Positions 12,401 to 22,206 are shown, counted from the first letter of the stretch. The stretch is DNA of 64,000 nucleotides from Metridium senile (GCA_949775045.1 OX459096.1:35244316-35308315), one strand, 5' to 3'. A program made the numbers and translations. Notes: generated by a model not told the origin, from the letters alone.

Positions 12401-15400
12401 CTCCTTGTCTTTCATAGGTCAATTCTCCTTGGCTATCTCTTGTGGTTATAAAGTAACCTGATGTACTAGCAAGTACAACAATCAGTTCACCGTCTACAGG
12501 CTTGACATCAATGTAGCTTATATCTCCATGCACCTGACGCCATGGTGGAGCATGACAACCATTGGCAAACTGGTAATCTGAAAACGATTGATTTAATTAA
12601 AAGACAGTTTATGAATTGACAATAAATTATTAAGTTATATATCGAGAGAGAATAGTCTTACCAAGCACCCAGTTGATTGACTCCAGACAACTTTTCTCTT
12701 CTTCACCCGAAAACGATTTCAGAACTTGATATTCATGCTGTAAAATATGAGGGAATAATAGTATCAATCATCACGATGAATATAATGGTCATTAATCATC
12801 CTAATACGAATGTCATGTTTGCTATTCAACAATTCACCCTTGTACTATCCTGAACACTTTACAAGTCTGATCACTTACCTCGACAGCTTCAGGATTAAGT
12901 CGTACTTCTCTATTGAAAGGAAGCAAAACCATCATTTAATAAAAGTATATACTATCAGAATTAAATAGTGGACTTGAGATACAAAATGGTTAAAATATTA
13001 AAAGTAGAATAGTGCTTCTGCACTTCATGTAAAGAATAATCAGTAAGTACAATTTTAATAGTAATAACAATAATAATAGTTTTAATCACCTCACGAATTA
13101 AATAGCCGGATTGACTGCATAGACTTATATTATTTTTCAATTCATTTCACCTCAGGTTGCTTTGTTTTGACCAAGTTTGGTTTTGTGGAGTTTTTCGATC
13201 TTTTTTATTTTTTCTCGATTTTTTTGTGCGGTTTTAACACCCTCACTCAGAATGCAACGCAGGCTCTAAGTTTAACAATAGAATGATGTTTTCTCGGTGA
13301 GACTTACTTTGCAATTTTGACCACTGAAGACTGCATCAGTTGCATATCAATCTGGTTCAATAGGACCATCAGTCTAAACTTACTATCAAGTTCATCAATA
13401 TTCTCAGAAGAATCTGCTTGAGCCTTCCGTAAGTCTTCATGTGCTTTAAGCAATGCATTATCACTAGTGCTAACTTGGGCATATGCAGGTCCCATCACCA
13501 AACCAACAGGATCTTGATTTTCTGATAGCATAATAAACAACAGACACATCAAAACTGATTGTAGAATACAAATATTTAGAAATATAATTATGTTTGGGAT
13601 ACATGCTGAGAAAGTGAGAAATTACAATTTTATATTTAAAGAGCTTTTAGAATTTAGCTTGCAGCTTTTAAAGTACCTTCAAGACAAGTCTGCACCTCTC
13701 TGCACTTTTTATCTCCAGCAACTTTTAGAATGCTGTTGATTTGTTCAAAACTCATGACTTTGACAATGCAACTATTTCCATCCTAAAACAAGAATGTTTA
13801 TATGTAATAAACCATCATTAGAATAACAATTAATACTTGAGTGTGGATTTGATTTACGCCCACACCTTCCCATATATAACATGCTAGGTTTTCAAACATA
13901 TATTGTTGTCTGTTCTTCAAGGCCGCATAATTATTGTGTGGTACCCTACCCTGAATCATTTGTAAGTCATCAAGAGAAACCACTTGGCCAAACAAGCCCA
14001 GAGTTTTGAATTCACCTAGCCAATCACAAGCAGAAGGTCAATATTTGACCCTGGCCTGCTGTTTGGTTTAAGTCCCTGTAGAATTTTGATTGGAAATAAT
14101 TTGGCAACTTGACATTTCTTGTGGCAGAAAATCACACCTGGTACCCATGCTAGTGGTACCCATGGTCGTGGTACCCATGGTAGTGGTACCCATGGTCGTG
14201 GTACCCATGCTAGTGGTACCCATATGTACTGGTACCCATGGTAGTGGTACACGTGGTAGTGGTACCCATGGTAGTGGTACCCATGGTCGTGGTACCCATG
14301 GTAGTGGTACCCATATGTACTGGTACCCATGGTAGTGGTACACGTGGTAGTGGTACCCATGGTAGTGGTACCCATGGTCGTGGTACCCATGGTAGTGGTA
14401 CCCATATGTACTGGTACCCATGGTAGTGGTACCCATGGTCGTGGTACCCATGGTAGTGGTACCCATATGTACTGGTACCCATGGTAGTGGTACACGTGGT
14501 AGTGGTAGCCATGGTAGTGGTACCCATATGTACTGGTACCCATGGTCGTGGTACCCATGGTCGTGGTACCCATATGTACTGGTACCCATGGTAGTGGTAC
14601 CCATATGTACTGGTACCCATGGTAGTGGTACCCATGGTAGTGGTACCCATATGTACTGGTACCCATGGTATTGGTACCCATGGTAGTGGTACCCATGGTA
14701 GTGGTACCCATATGTACTGGTACCCATGGTCGTGGTACCCATGGTCGTGGTACCCATATGTACTGGTACCCATGGTAGTGGTACCCATGGTAGTGGTACC
14801 CATATGTACTGGTACCCATGGTAGTGGTACCCATGGTAGTGGTACCCATGGTAGTGGTACCCATGGTAGTGGTACCCCCGAGACTTTGTACAACTTTGCC
14901 CTCCCCCTCCCAATAAAAAAGAACACCCAGACTGAGTAATCTGTATTCAATTTATAGACTAATTAAGTAAAACCAACCTTGTTGAGAGAAAGCAAAGGCT
15001 CCCCAGCTGGATTAACTGCTTCTGATTGTACTTCTTTTTCACTAATAAACAATTATAACAAAAAATTACAATTTATAGTAACAATGACACTTACAGGTAC
15101 TATTTGACATTAAGCCAGAAACCTGGTACCTACAGGAATCCCTACCACTTGTACAAAGGGAGTACTCCCCTGGAGTCTGCCAGGGTTTGCAACATAATTC
15201 TTATATGATTATTCATTTGATTTATACATCCTTCCTCCAAAGCAAGCTGCTGTGACTGTAGTGTGGAGACAAGTCCTCTGACTTCTTATTCTTATCCAAA
15301 AAGGAAGCAAAAAATAAAAAGATAGAAATTACAGGCAGACGGGATATCTGAGCTAGGTTATGACATTTTTATGGGCCTGTTTGTACTGCAGCTCGTAGCC

Positions 15401-17516
15401 TGGCTCTCTGGGGGAAAGGGGGAGGGAGAAGGAAGGGAGAGCCTGCCTGCAAGGCTGTCTAATTTAGTTAACTGCCCATTATTAAAATAACGCACCGGAA
15501 GTAAGGGCTTAACAGAACTTCTCAGCTTGATACTAACTGGCCTTGTCTGTACGTTGATAGTCATAGAAAATCAAACATTCAAAGAACGACATGGGATAGT
15601 TGTTTCTATTTCAAGTAAAAATTAAGTCAGATTTTACGAGCGATTTATCGAACACAGAGACAGTTGTAATTCGAACCTTCATGGCATAATCAACAGCTGC
15701 ATGTGTGACAACAATAAAACCAGTTCGAATCATTCACCAAGAAAGCCGATAAGTCCGATGTTTCATCTTCAAAATATTTATTACTCCACTCTAGCTTGGA
15801 ACAAAGTGTGGGAATAAATGTAGCTTAGATTGAGGAACATTGAGAGAGTGTCAGCTCATCGAGAAATCTTGCTGGACCTAATATTATAACAGCATATCCG
15901 TTTCATTGGATAGATCGGCTGTTGTCAAGCCAAAAGAATTTACCTTACTTGAAAGTTGAGTAATACTTGCCATTCACTGCCAAAACTTTATATAAACATT
16001 TACAAGCAAAGAGACTGAATGAATGTGAACATGCATTGTTCTGTTTTCCGTCAGGATCCAAAAACGTAATTGTCTGCCAATCATTTGTCAATAATGAGCC
16101 AATCAGCATTTACGGTCGCCAGCGACCGTAAGCATGTAAAATACATGGACTTGAGGGCAGGCCCTCCTTTCCTTCTCTTCCCTTCCCCTCCTCTTCCCAA
16201 TCCCTCCACCCTCTCCCCAATCCCCAGGGCCAGCTATGCAGGCTATGCTGCTCGATATTCTGGGTGTATAATGTTGTGGTTCAGGTTCAATGTGATTTTG
16301 AACTAGTTCAATTTATTTTGAACCAGTATCATATCTTTTGTACTGGTATAAGTTATTTTGTATTTAGTACAAATCATGCAGTACTAGGTTTTGTATTGAA
16401 TATAGTTTAGGGTTATAGGTTTAGGTTTAATTTATGCCATTATTGGGAGTTTATGAATAAAGTAAAAACCTAATGCAGACTTTTCAACTGAAGTCATTGT
16501 GGTATAGTGGGGTAGTCTCTGGACTTAGAAGCAAGAGATCCTGGTTCTATTCCAAGTCGTGGTAAGAAAAAGGGAAAAAAGCACAGGTAACCCAATTACA
16601 TTAGTTCAATAGTTAGTATTAGGTATATATAGTAAGGCACATAAGCAAGTCAAGTGGGAATGGTAGGTAAGTGAGAGAGAGTAAGGGGGGAAGTGTAAGT
16701 GAGATCAAAAGGAGGGAGTGGTAAGTAGGTTAGATACCCTGTTTCATTTATAAGTCCCATAAATAAAATCCCTTTTAGAATGTCAGATTGTACGCCTACC
16801 ATATGATAGCTATCTTTTTCTTAAAACAATTTTTTTAAATGCTTGTGATAATTGGTGGCAGTGATTTATGAACGTGGTTGATTCAAAGAGATAAATATCA
16901 AATATTCTTGCAAGGACCCAAACCAACTTTCACGATTCACGATTCACAAACTTAATAACACATTATTGATAATGAAAAACTATTAATATATTTATAGATA
17001 CTGATATACATTACGAATGGAAACTAGCGAGGAAACTAGTATAGGTTGCATCAGTGTTTGCTATAAATGATAGGTAATAGAATGAAATTTGTAACACCGT
17101 AACTGACGGTTCAAGCTTTAGTCCTTTGTCCTTTTTACTCTGATGAAGGGCTAAAGCTTGAACCATCAGTAAAGGTAAGGCAACATTTTTTACGGTGTTA
17201 CAAATTTCATGAGATATATTACGTACATGTATAGCGCAACTAGTTATATCAAAAAGCAGTATTGACCATACCTCACTTTATATCCCAGTGAGCCAAAATT
17301 CAATGAGGAAAACATGTCTGGTTGCAGATCTGTATGCCATTTGAATGGTTCTTTAAATACTACTTCAGCTTCATGGGGGTGTTTAGCCACAAGATCTTCT
17401 ATATTCTGGACAATCTTGTTAAGTAATGCTTCATTATGAGGAGTGAAGGCAAGTTTTCCTTTATTGTGTTCATTGGCAGATGTCCATTGTGCATGACTTG
17501 ACAATGTAGCACCCAT
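1444..17516 (-). CDS. ODAD2: Outer dynein arm docking complex subunit 2 (ARMC4), 27 coding exons
   Basis: This armadillo-repeat protein helps anchor outer dynein arms to doublet microtubules of motile cilia, in a complex with ODAD1, ODAD3 and ODAD4. Exons in gene order: 17516-17272, 15041-14978, 13782-13677, 13521-13308, 12909-12879, 12737-12662, 12577-12330, 11086-10962, 10739-10614, 10493-10425, 8319-8199, 7857-7795, 7447-7301, 6855-6783, 6554-6418, 6273-6052, 5971-5861, 4956-4802, 4715-4655, 4561-4380, 4252-4189, 3750-3700, 3295-3218, 3050-2940, 2861-2818, 2039-1862, 1557-1444. All junctions are GT-AG and the phases join to 3,216 bases (1,071 residues; human about 1,044). The start [12 protein letters not shown] matches the human N-terminus. 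An acidic serine stretch (about residues 435-475) precedes [20 protein letters not shown] and armadillo repeats to the end. Diagnostic words include [33 protein letters not shown] and [13 protein letters not shown]. No stop or frameshift interrupts it. Confidence 0.94.
2040..2465. repeat. Tandem array (about 71-bp units) copied from an ODAD2 exon boundary
   Basis: About six units lie in the intron just upstream of the penultimate coding exon. Read on the minus strand, each unit contains a degenerate copy of that exon's 3' splice site and first codons (TTTGTAG then GTGCTGTATGTGG). The array therefore arose by duplication of the exon edge. Each copy is a potential decoy acceptor. Confidence 0.8.
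2469..2664. mobile_element. PIF/Harbinger-like MITE inserted in the tandem array
   Basis: The inverted ends read GGGCTGGACCATTTGACTTT and, reverse-complemented, GGGGTGGACCATTTGACTTT. They are followed by G-runs and flanked by TTA on both sides (2466-2468, 2665-2667). Because the target is one unit of a tandem array, sibling units show the empty site, confirming a 3-bp TTA duplication. TWA duplications are typical of PIF/Harbinger. A relative sits at 19,206-19,394. Confidence 0.7.
3390..3680 (-). repeat. Dispersed fragment, copy 1 (inside an ODAD2 intron)
   Basis: This intronic stretch is similar to 33,360-33,625. Shared words include CAGCCGAAG, TAAATCGATAACAA and GAAGAAATACCGACA. On the minus strand both copies can be read as a hydrophobic segment with the shared words VGISS, VIDL and YFG. 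The family is unknown to me. It is not spliced into ODAD2, since the flanking exons join in frame without it. Confidence 0.55.
4962..5215. repeat. Minisatellite, about 29-bp units, eight copies
   Basis: The unit is close to ATAGATACACACTCATATTA followed by AAGTAAAATC, and about eight degenerate copies start immediately next to an ODAD2 exon (4802-4956). Two sub-types (ATAGATAC and ATAGACAC) alternate in part of the array. Confidence 0.85.
5208..5757. repeat. Minisatellite, 39-43-bp units, about 13 copies
   Basis: The unit reads roughly TTTGGTTAACAGTGGTTATA followed by TAAGACTACATGTAACGTTA. Copies differ mainly by a TAATA insertion and single bases (GTGGTT or GTGCTT). The array follows the previous minisatellite directly, within the same ODAD2 intron. 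Confidence 0.88.
8547..9672. repeat. Recent tandem duplication (about 570 bp twice) with TGTC/TGTACATG arrays
   Basis: Blocks 8547-9102 and 9121-9672 are nearly identical. Each contains a (TGTC)n and TGTACATGTC microsatellite followed by about 200 bases from the end of a LINE esterase domain. The offset changes from 574 to 570 bases across the microsatellite, so the visible difference is repeat-length change. The second copy continues into further LINE sequence and the first stops abruptly, which shows which copy is ancestral. Confidence 0.88.
9463..9960 (+). pseudogene. Non-LTR retrotransposon fragment: end of SGNH esterase ORF1 and start of endonuclease ORF2
   Basis: The plus strand reads as the tail of an SGNH-type esterase (words [13 protein letters not shown], then after a one-base frameshift [13 protein letters not shown], the GLHLN block of these domains). 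About 130 bases later comes [19 protein letters not shown], the usual opening of an AP-endonuclease domain in CR1-like elements. The frame is broken and the reverse transcriptase is missing. It lies antisense in an ODAD2 intron between exons 8199-8319 and 10425-10493. Confidence 0.7.
10011..10168. mobile_element. Hairpin MITE in ODAD2 intron
   Basis: The ends TATAGACCGAATCGAAATA and, inverted, TATTTCGATTCGGTGTATAG form terminal arms. An inner pair (TTGACTGTCTAGCCTCG and CGAGGCTGGACAGTCA) extends the hairpin. About 158 bases, non-coding. Confidence 0.6.
11281..11912. mobile_element. 632-bp foldback element with 7-bp target duplication
   Basis: Perfect ends CACAGGGAGCCCGGCTTTGT occur in inverse orientation at both termini, with CAAGCAC directly repeated outside (11274-11280 and 11913-11919). 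Inner arms continue for over 150 bases with words such as CCTTTGGGTTTCCTGTGC and ACTTGAGAGCGCATTA. An insertion of (CATA)n and AT-rich DNA interrupts the right arm. No transposase frame. It lies within the large ODAD2 intron between exons 10962-11086 and 12330-12577. Confidence 0.75.
14139..14877. repeat. Minisatellite of 15- and 16-bp GGTACC units
   Basis: About 48 units of two kinds, GGTACCCATGGTAGT (15 bases, with GGTCGT variants) and GGTACCCATATGTACT (16 bases), form higher-order blocks in an ODAD2 intron. Units of 15 bases keep a frame open on both strands and each 16-base unit shifts it, so long open frames here are by-products. The tract is dense in CCATGG, CATATG and GGTACC palindromes. 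Confidence 0.93.
15395..16245. mobile_element. Possible DNA element with purine-rich inverted ends
   Basis: The left segment (GGGGGAGGGAGAAGGAAGGG then GAGCCTGCCTGCAAGG) resembles the reverse complement of 16,155-16,235 (purine-rich, then GGGCCTGCCCTCAAG). The interior has no coding capacity that I recognise. The similarity is partly low-complexity, so this is tentative. Confidence 0.3.
16490..16640 (+). mobile_element. tRNA-derived SINE head
   Basis: An RNA polymerase III A box (TGGTATAGTGG, 16500-16510) and a B-box-like GGTTCTATTCC (16543-16553) are separated by a spacing usual for tRNA promoters. The acceptor and anticodon arms do not fold as a proper tRNA, and an unrelated AT-rich body follows, so this is a SINE head rather than a functional tRNA. 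The 3' end was not located. Confidence 0.5.
17015..17215. repeat. Dispersed repeat with facing hammerhead-like boxes, copy in ODAD2 intron 1
   Basis: The block runs from GGAAACTAGCGAGGAAACTA to GGTGTTACAAATTTCATG. Its middle is an inverted pair (GACGGTTCAAGCTTTAGTCC and GGGCTAAAGCTTGAACCATC), and ACACCGTAA and TTACGGTGTT face each other outside it. The right half contains CTGATGA, a short stem-loop, then GAACC. Relatives lie near 1640, 21.9 kb, 40.8 kb and 46.1-47.0 kb. Confidence 0.7.
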
Positions 17517-18100
17517 AGTTCACAGCGCTTTTAGCTAAAAACAAAACAAAACAGGATCATTACTAACAAGCTAGTAGATCAACACAAAACTACTAAGGCT
17601 CCTCAAATCCTACACTCACCAATTCCTCTCCAATTAATGTTTGTAACATATAAAGTTAATAATTTCGCAGTTGTTTGTGCCCTTTTTGGTGAAAACTTTG
17701 TTTTAAATGACAATTTTGATTAAGTATTGAATAATTGTATTGAATACAGTTACTGAAACAGATAAAAATATCAATAATTAAATAATATTTAAATGAAGAG
17801 AATCGGTCGAACACAATCGATTATAACTTACTTGAAATTATTGTACTTGATTATAAATAAGTTACAAGTAAGAGATTTAGCTTGTACATTTTTAATACAA
17901 TACTAAACATTGTGAGTATTTTGTAAGTCTCTATAAGTTTATGCCATAATCTTCAATCGAAAATGATCGAACGATTAAAGCCAAAATAGGTGAACTGCCT
18001 ACAGTCGTGTGACTCTTGAAAATGGAATATTAAACAATTGCATCCTCTAATTTTTATTTGGAAGCGGTATCTAGATAATAAACTGTTCATTTACGCTTAC

Positions 18101-18170
18101 CTTCTGCTAATAATTGGCTGTTTACGACCTGATTTACGTTCGTTTTGATGTATTCTTCAATATGGCCTCG
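18101..18170 (-). other. ODAD2: Predicted 5' untranslated exon of ODAD2
   Basis: The coding start exon is preceded, on the minus strand, by a good acceptor (pyrimidine run then TTTTTAG, exon from 17534) 18 bases before the ATG. The first matching strong donor upstream is CAGAAG|GTAAGCG at 18101. The transcription start is unknown; the upper limit shown is the X-box. This is inference from splice signals only. Confidence 0.4.
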
Positions 18171-18173
18171 AAA

Positions 18174-18187
18174 GTTGTCATGGTGAC
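18174..18187 (-). promoter_or_regulatory. RFX X-box upstream of ODAD2
   Basis: Read on the minus strand the site is GTCACCATGACAAC, a perfect fit to the ciliary X-box GTHNYYATRRNAAC bound by RFX transcription factors. It lies about 75 bases upstream of the predicted donor of the first exon of a ciliary gene, which is the expected place. Confidence 0.72.
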
Positions 18188-19200
18188 AGAATAAACTCTG
18201 CGGGATATCCGCTGACATGCAGTGATTGCTGAAGCGGTAAGACCACAGGCAACCCAATAGGCTTTTTGCAACAAATGAACATTGAGCACCTCGGCATTAA
18301 TAAGAAGGCAAAATCTCAGCTTGTAAAATGTAACACGAGGGAAATGGCATTAAATTAAAATTGTATGAAAAATATGCTTTTGATGGCTCGAGTGGTCGGC
18401 TCGAATTAAAAGGGGTAGAGTCACGTGACCTATTAAAAAAGCCTATTATTTGCAGCAAACATCTTTATCTTTTTGATTTATTGATCATTTTTTTTAAATT
18501 TGTATATTTTTAATTAAATCTATATGTCGATCCTTTCTAGTATTATTAGCCTGCGGCACATCCGGCTCAGCCTGAAAAATAAAACTGAACCATTTAGAAG
18601 GATCACGACAGACAAAGGTTTGTCAAATTTTGTTAATTTGTTTTACTGCATTCAAAAGATCAGATTGGCAAACCTCAACAATGTTGATTACCTCCCAAGG
18701 ACATTTTAAATAAGAGGGATGGGAATTGTTTAAGCTAGTTACCACAAACATGCGGGCTGATGTTGAATATTGACCACAAGAAACGTGAAATGATCTATTT
18801 CAAAATATTTGTCAGTGATCTTGTCTATTGTTTGCTATTTGGTTCAGTTCTTTCCAGACATCGGTTTGGATCGTTTTTAATATATACAATACTAAATACC
18901 AAGGTCGGGAAAATAAAATATCAATCTTACAATTTTTAAAGCCAATCATGATGATTGTAAGCAGCATGCAGGATTGGGACAAGAACTAAGTATAATGAAA
19001 TACTTTCAAAGACATCTCTTACAAATACTACAAATTAAATCAATATATATGTAGTAATAAATCAGTATAAATAAGAAATGAATAAATAAATAAATTGATA
19101 AATAGATAGATAAATAAAAAATATATAAATATACATGAGTTTGCTTTTCTTTTTTAAACATGCATCATTAAAACCACTTCTAGCCGCAAATCGCGTTATA
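18188..19200. other. Gene-free spacer upstream of ODAD2
   Basis: AT-rich DNA without a convincing reading frame. At about 18,545-18,572 a single copy of TAGCCTGCGGCACATCCGG resembles one end of the element at 23,284-24,562, so it is probably an orphan transposon end. A (TAAA)n-like tract lies at about 19,075-19,130. Confidence 0.5.
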
Positions 19201-19205
19201 ATTAA

Positions 19206-19394
19206 GGGGTGGACAATTAGATTTTTGAGGGGGGGGGGGGGTGGCAGGAGCCCATTTTTCTCCATTCTACGTATGTGCAGTCATTGTTGCTGTCATTGTT
19301 GCTGTGCACGATTTTATTTTTTTCTGTAATGTTGTGCTCGAATTTGTTTTGGTATTTGACCCCCTACCCCCTCAAAAATCTAATGGCCCACCCC
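19206..19394. mobile_element. PIF/Harbinger-like MITE, second copy
   Basis: The ends GGGGTGGACAATTAGATTTT and, inverted, AAAATCTAATGGCCCACCCC are followed by G- and C-runs as in the copy at 2,469. TAA flanks both sides (19203-19205, 19395-19397), fitting a TWA 3-bp duplication. Non-coding, 189 bases. Confidence 0.68.
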
Positions 19395-19958
19395 TAATTA
19401 TAATCCTAGTTTGCCTCACTATTATATTAGTATTCACTATCTAGAATCTGATTGGCTAAGAGCAATTGAAATATTTTCACATCAGACACTCGCTAATTTG
19501 TAGGTGGCGCCTGCTATGCATTATTCGCCGAAATATCAATCTATTATCCACTTTCGTTGTTTTTTTTCTTAAAAAAAAAACTTGCACTTAGCTCGAAATA
19601 ACTTTTGTTGGTTATATTTCTCTAAAACAATGTATAATGAAACAATTATTTATTTGGTGATACGGCAAAATAATCAAGAAACAAAAACCTCATCCAATAG
19701 TTGTTTAAAATCAACCTGGTTTTCCATAAATCACTGAATATATAATCTAACTCTGATGTCTTGAATCGATTCACAACCCTGATAACAAACAAACACACCG
19801 GTAATAATTCCATGAACTGGTGTAAATGTTCATGTTTTGCCGGTTTTTTTAGTTTGAAATAACATCAATATATTCGGCTATATCTAAACATTTAACTGTG
19901 TGTCCACCTGTTCATTATTCTTGAAATCAAGTAGATAATCTCGCAAATATCACTGGAA

Positions 19959-21069
19959 TTAGTATACACTGTCGGTCTGTTTTTGTAAGTCAAACAGTAA
20001 CTTTGCTTTACCAGCAATTCTTAAATAACGACAACTCTTTAAGTCGTTAGCCGTCAAGATGTTTAGGTGTACTCCTTCGCCATCTTGCTTTTCCTTTCTC
20101 TCTTTTATCTCTTTTGCATCAAGAATTATACTTTTGTACAATGGTGGTAAAAAATATGGCGGCCGTAATAGGACTGCTGGATTATTATTTAAACTTGTAT
20201 GTTCTCTTGTGTTGTCTGTGCTTTGGTCGTGTATTAAATCATCTCTTACTTTGTGAGTGCCTCCATAAAGCTTATTTGACGTAAAGCTTAGTTCCTGTTT
20301 TTTTGCACTTTCAGAAATCAGTCTAAATTTTCTTTTGGAAGATCGAACATTGCGTTGTTGTATTACAATACTTGACCTCAGAAAGTCTTGTTTTCGACAA
20401 TAGAAACGTAGTTTTGCTTCGTCTTTTTCTTTCTGAAGCTGGTTGCGGTATTTTTCGTAACGGTTTTGCTCCAAAACGTTGCTTGAATTAACTCTTCTGA
20501 CAGTCCCTGCATCTAACGGAGGTAATAAGATGTCTGTATCACTATTCATGATCACATTATTTTCCACAGCGTAATAAACTCTTGCTTTTGAAGGAGTACC
20601 TTTTGCTTGAAAAACTGAAGTCATAATTTCATTAGTGTCTGATCCTACGTGCTTTAAGTTTCCCTTTGAAAACAATGTTTGGAACTGTGCAGTTCCGCTT
20701 GTTGATGTTTTCACTTACTCAACTCAAAATAGAATCCAATATATTAAATCATTTATCCTGAAAACAAAACGGCCTAATTGGGCTTCAATTATATGTGATC
20801 GCATTAAAAACATTTCAACGCCTCGGCTTTAAATATTCCACCTTTTTCATAGAATCAGATATTCAATATAATAAACTGCCCACTTGAGTAACATTTAGGT
20901 ATTGCAGTGACTAATATTTATTGGGCTTAACTTCTAAAACTGAAAAGTTTTGTTTAATATTTGAGTTTGTTGGACTCTTTATCTCCTTGACAACTACATC
21001 AAGATTTCCGCTTACTTCACTGTGATCATGCAGCTTTGGCCAGCTGCTCATTATTTTTGAAGTTGCCAT
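19959..21069 (-). CDS. Unrecognised 259-residue protein, two exons
   Basis: I do not recognise the family. Exon 1 (21069-21016) starts at ATG in a strong ACCATGG context and encodes MATSKIMSSWPKLHDHSE up to the donor GAA|GTAAGCGG. Exon 2 (20684-19959) follows the acceptor CTGCACAG and continues in the same phase for 241 residues to a stop. The joined protein is highly charged, with no signal peptide or membrane segment. A central basic and acidic helix-prone stretch (EQNRYEKYRNQLQKEKDEAK) has coiled-coil character. A proline-rich LLPPLDAG motif precedes it and RPPYFLPPLY follows. The frame upstream of exon 2 is closed by TAA, which supports splicing. No homology search was possible; a soluble scaffold or microtubule-associated role would be a guess. 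Confidence 0.62.
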
Positions 21070-21075
21070 GGTAGC
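21062..21075 (-). promoter_or_regulatory. X-box-like sequence over a start codon
   Basis: On the minus strand GCTACCATGGCAAC fits the degenerate RFX pattern RYYNYYATRRNRAC but misses GTHNYYATRRNAAC at one base. It overlaps the initiation context ACCATGGC of the 259-residue gene, which by itself explains much of the match. Confidence 0.25.
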
Positions 21076-21884
21076 GTTCTCTAAATAGTAATAAACCAAG
21101 CAGTATGAAAGTATGAAATATTCAAATATTTTAGCTTTGGATAAAGTTATGTTCAAGATATTGGAATCTAAGGGCCTTCACAGTTAGTTATCGATCATAA
21201 ACATCTATCGGCAAAAAGCCAGTCTTTGGAAGAATTCCTGCATCTCTAACAGATTGTGAAAATGGAAGTTGTCGAAAACAAAGGAGTTTTCCTTTTCATC
21301 TAGAAATCGATAACAATCCCAAAAGTACTGTTATCGACAATTCGTATTTTCAGTCTGTGAAAGAGAGAACAGAAGATGTTGAATAGTTATAGTTATCGAT
21401 AAAAAACGGTCTGTGAAAACCCTAACATTTTTTTCGATATTTAAAAAATAAACTGAAAAAAACAAAATGTATAATTGAATGAATAAATAATTATTGAATA
21501 GTTGAAGATGAATGAATGAAAGGGACACGAATGAAAGAATGGTGCATGAATTCACCGATCCCAGCTTTGCTTGCCACCAAACAATGGGTAGTTTTCCCAA
21601 TGGAATATAGAATGTCCGACAACTACAAACTCGAATTCAGAACATATTTTCGTGGTTATTTTTTTCTTGATATAACAATTTTTCTAAGACAGACATTTAG
21701 TACAATTTTCAGCAACCTGTGTTCCAAGCTGTATGTTATCATTTTGCACATTCTGCTTTCTGACGTCTTGGGAGCATTGTGGGAGTCCATATTAATATAA
21801 GAAGTTTATTAGTCATGTACGCATGAGCAATAGTTGCTCTGTGTGCTATCGTCAGACAATTCCTTTTATTTTTCCATATTACGT
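21076..21884. other. Gene-free spacer with a small inverted repeat
   Basis: Nothing coding was recognised. TTATCGATCATAAACATCTA at about 21,187 and the inverse words TAGTTATCGATAAAAAACGG at about 21,391 suggest a decayed palindromic element centred near 21,300. Confidence 0.35.
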
Positions 21885-22060
21885 AGATGGTAAAATGGAA
21901 ATTAGCGAGTAAACTAGAATAGGCTGCGTCGGTGTTTGATATAAATTTAAAGATAGGTAGTATAATAAAATGTGTAACACCGTAAAATTAAATGTTGACT
22001 TAACTTTACTGACGTTTCGAGCTTTAGCTCTTCGTAGGAGTAAAATGGTAAAATGCTCAC
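21885..22060 (-). repeat. Dispersed repeat with hammerhead-like boxes, copy at 21.9 kb
   Basis: Shares GGAAATTAGCGAGTAAACTA, the GCGTCGGTGTTTGATATAAA word and AACACCGTAAA with the other copies. Read on the minus strand it contains CGAAGAGCTAAAGCTCGAAA followed by CGTCAGTAAAG. That is a stem (GAGC-UAAA-GCUC), the GAAAC box and GTC, with flanks TTTACT and AGTAAA able to pair. Confidence 0.65.
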
Positions 22061-22206
22061 TTAGATATTTCATTGGATAAATGTTGTTCAAACGGCGGTT
22101 GATTTTCGAGCCTTTTTAACTTGTGGATTACAAATCGATTGAAATATTAGGATGTGGCTTTTTAACCGTCCAAGTGTAAACTTAAGCCCCTTGGTGATCA
22201 AGCTTG

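Noticed and set aside
13798..14020. Minus-strand frame of about 65 codons between ODAD2 exons 2 and 3 ([17 protein letters not shown])
   Set aside because: Its likely acceptor gives the wrong phase and the flanking exons join directly and match the human protein, so it is not an ODAD2 exon. It may be a decayed mobile element fragment.
14016..14950. Frames of more than 240 codons with MGTTT or YHYHG repeats
   Set aside because: They are by-products of the 15/16-bp minisatellite in an ODAD2 intron. They are open on both strands and not joined to exons.
16490..16565. Functional tRNA gene
   Set aside because: The promoter boxes are present but the acceptor stem and a 7-base anticodon loop cannot be formed.
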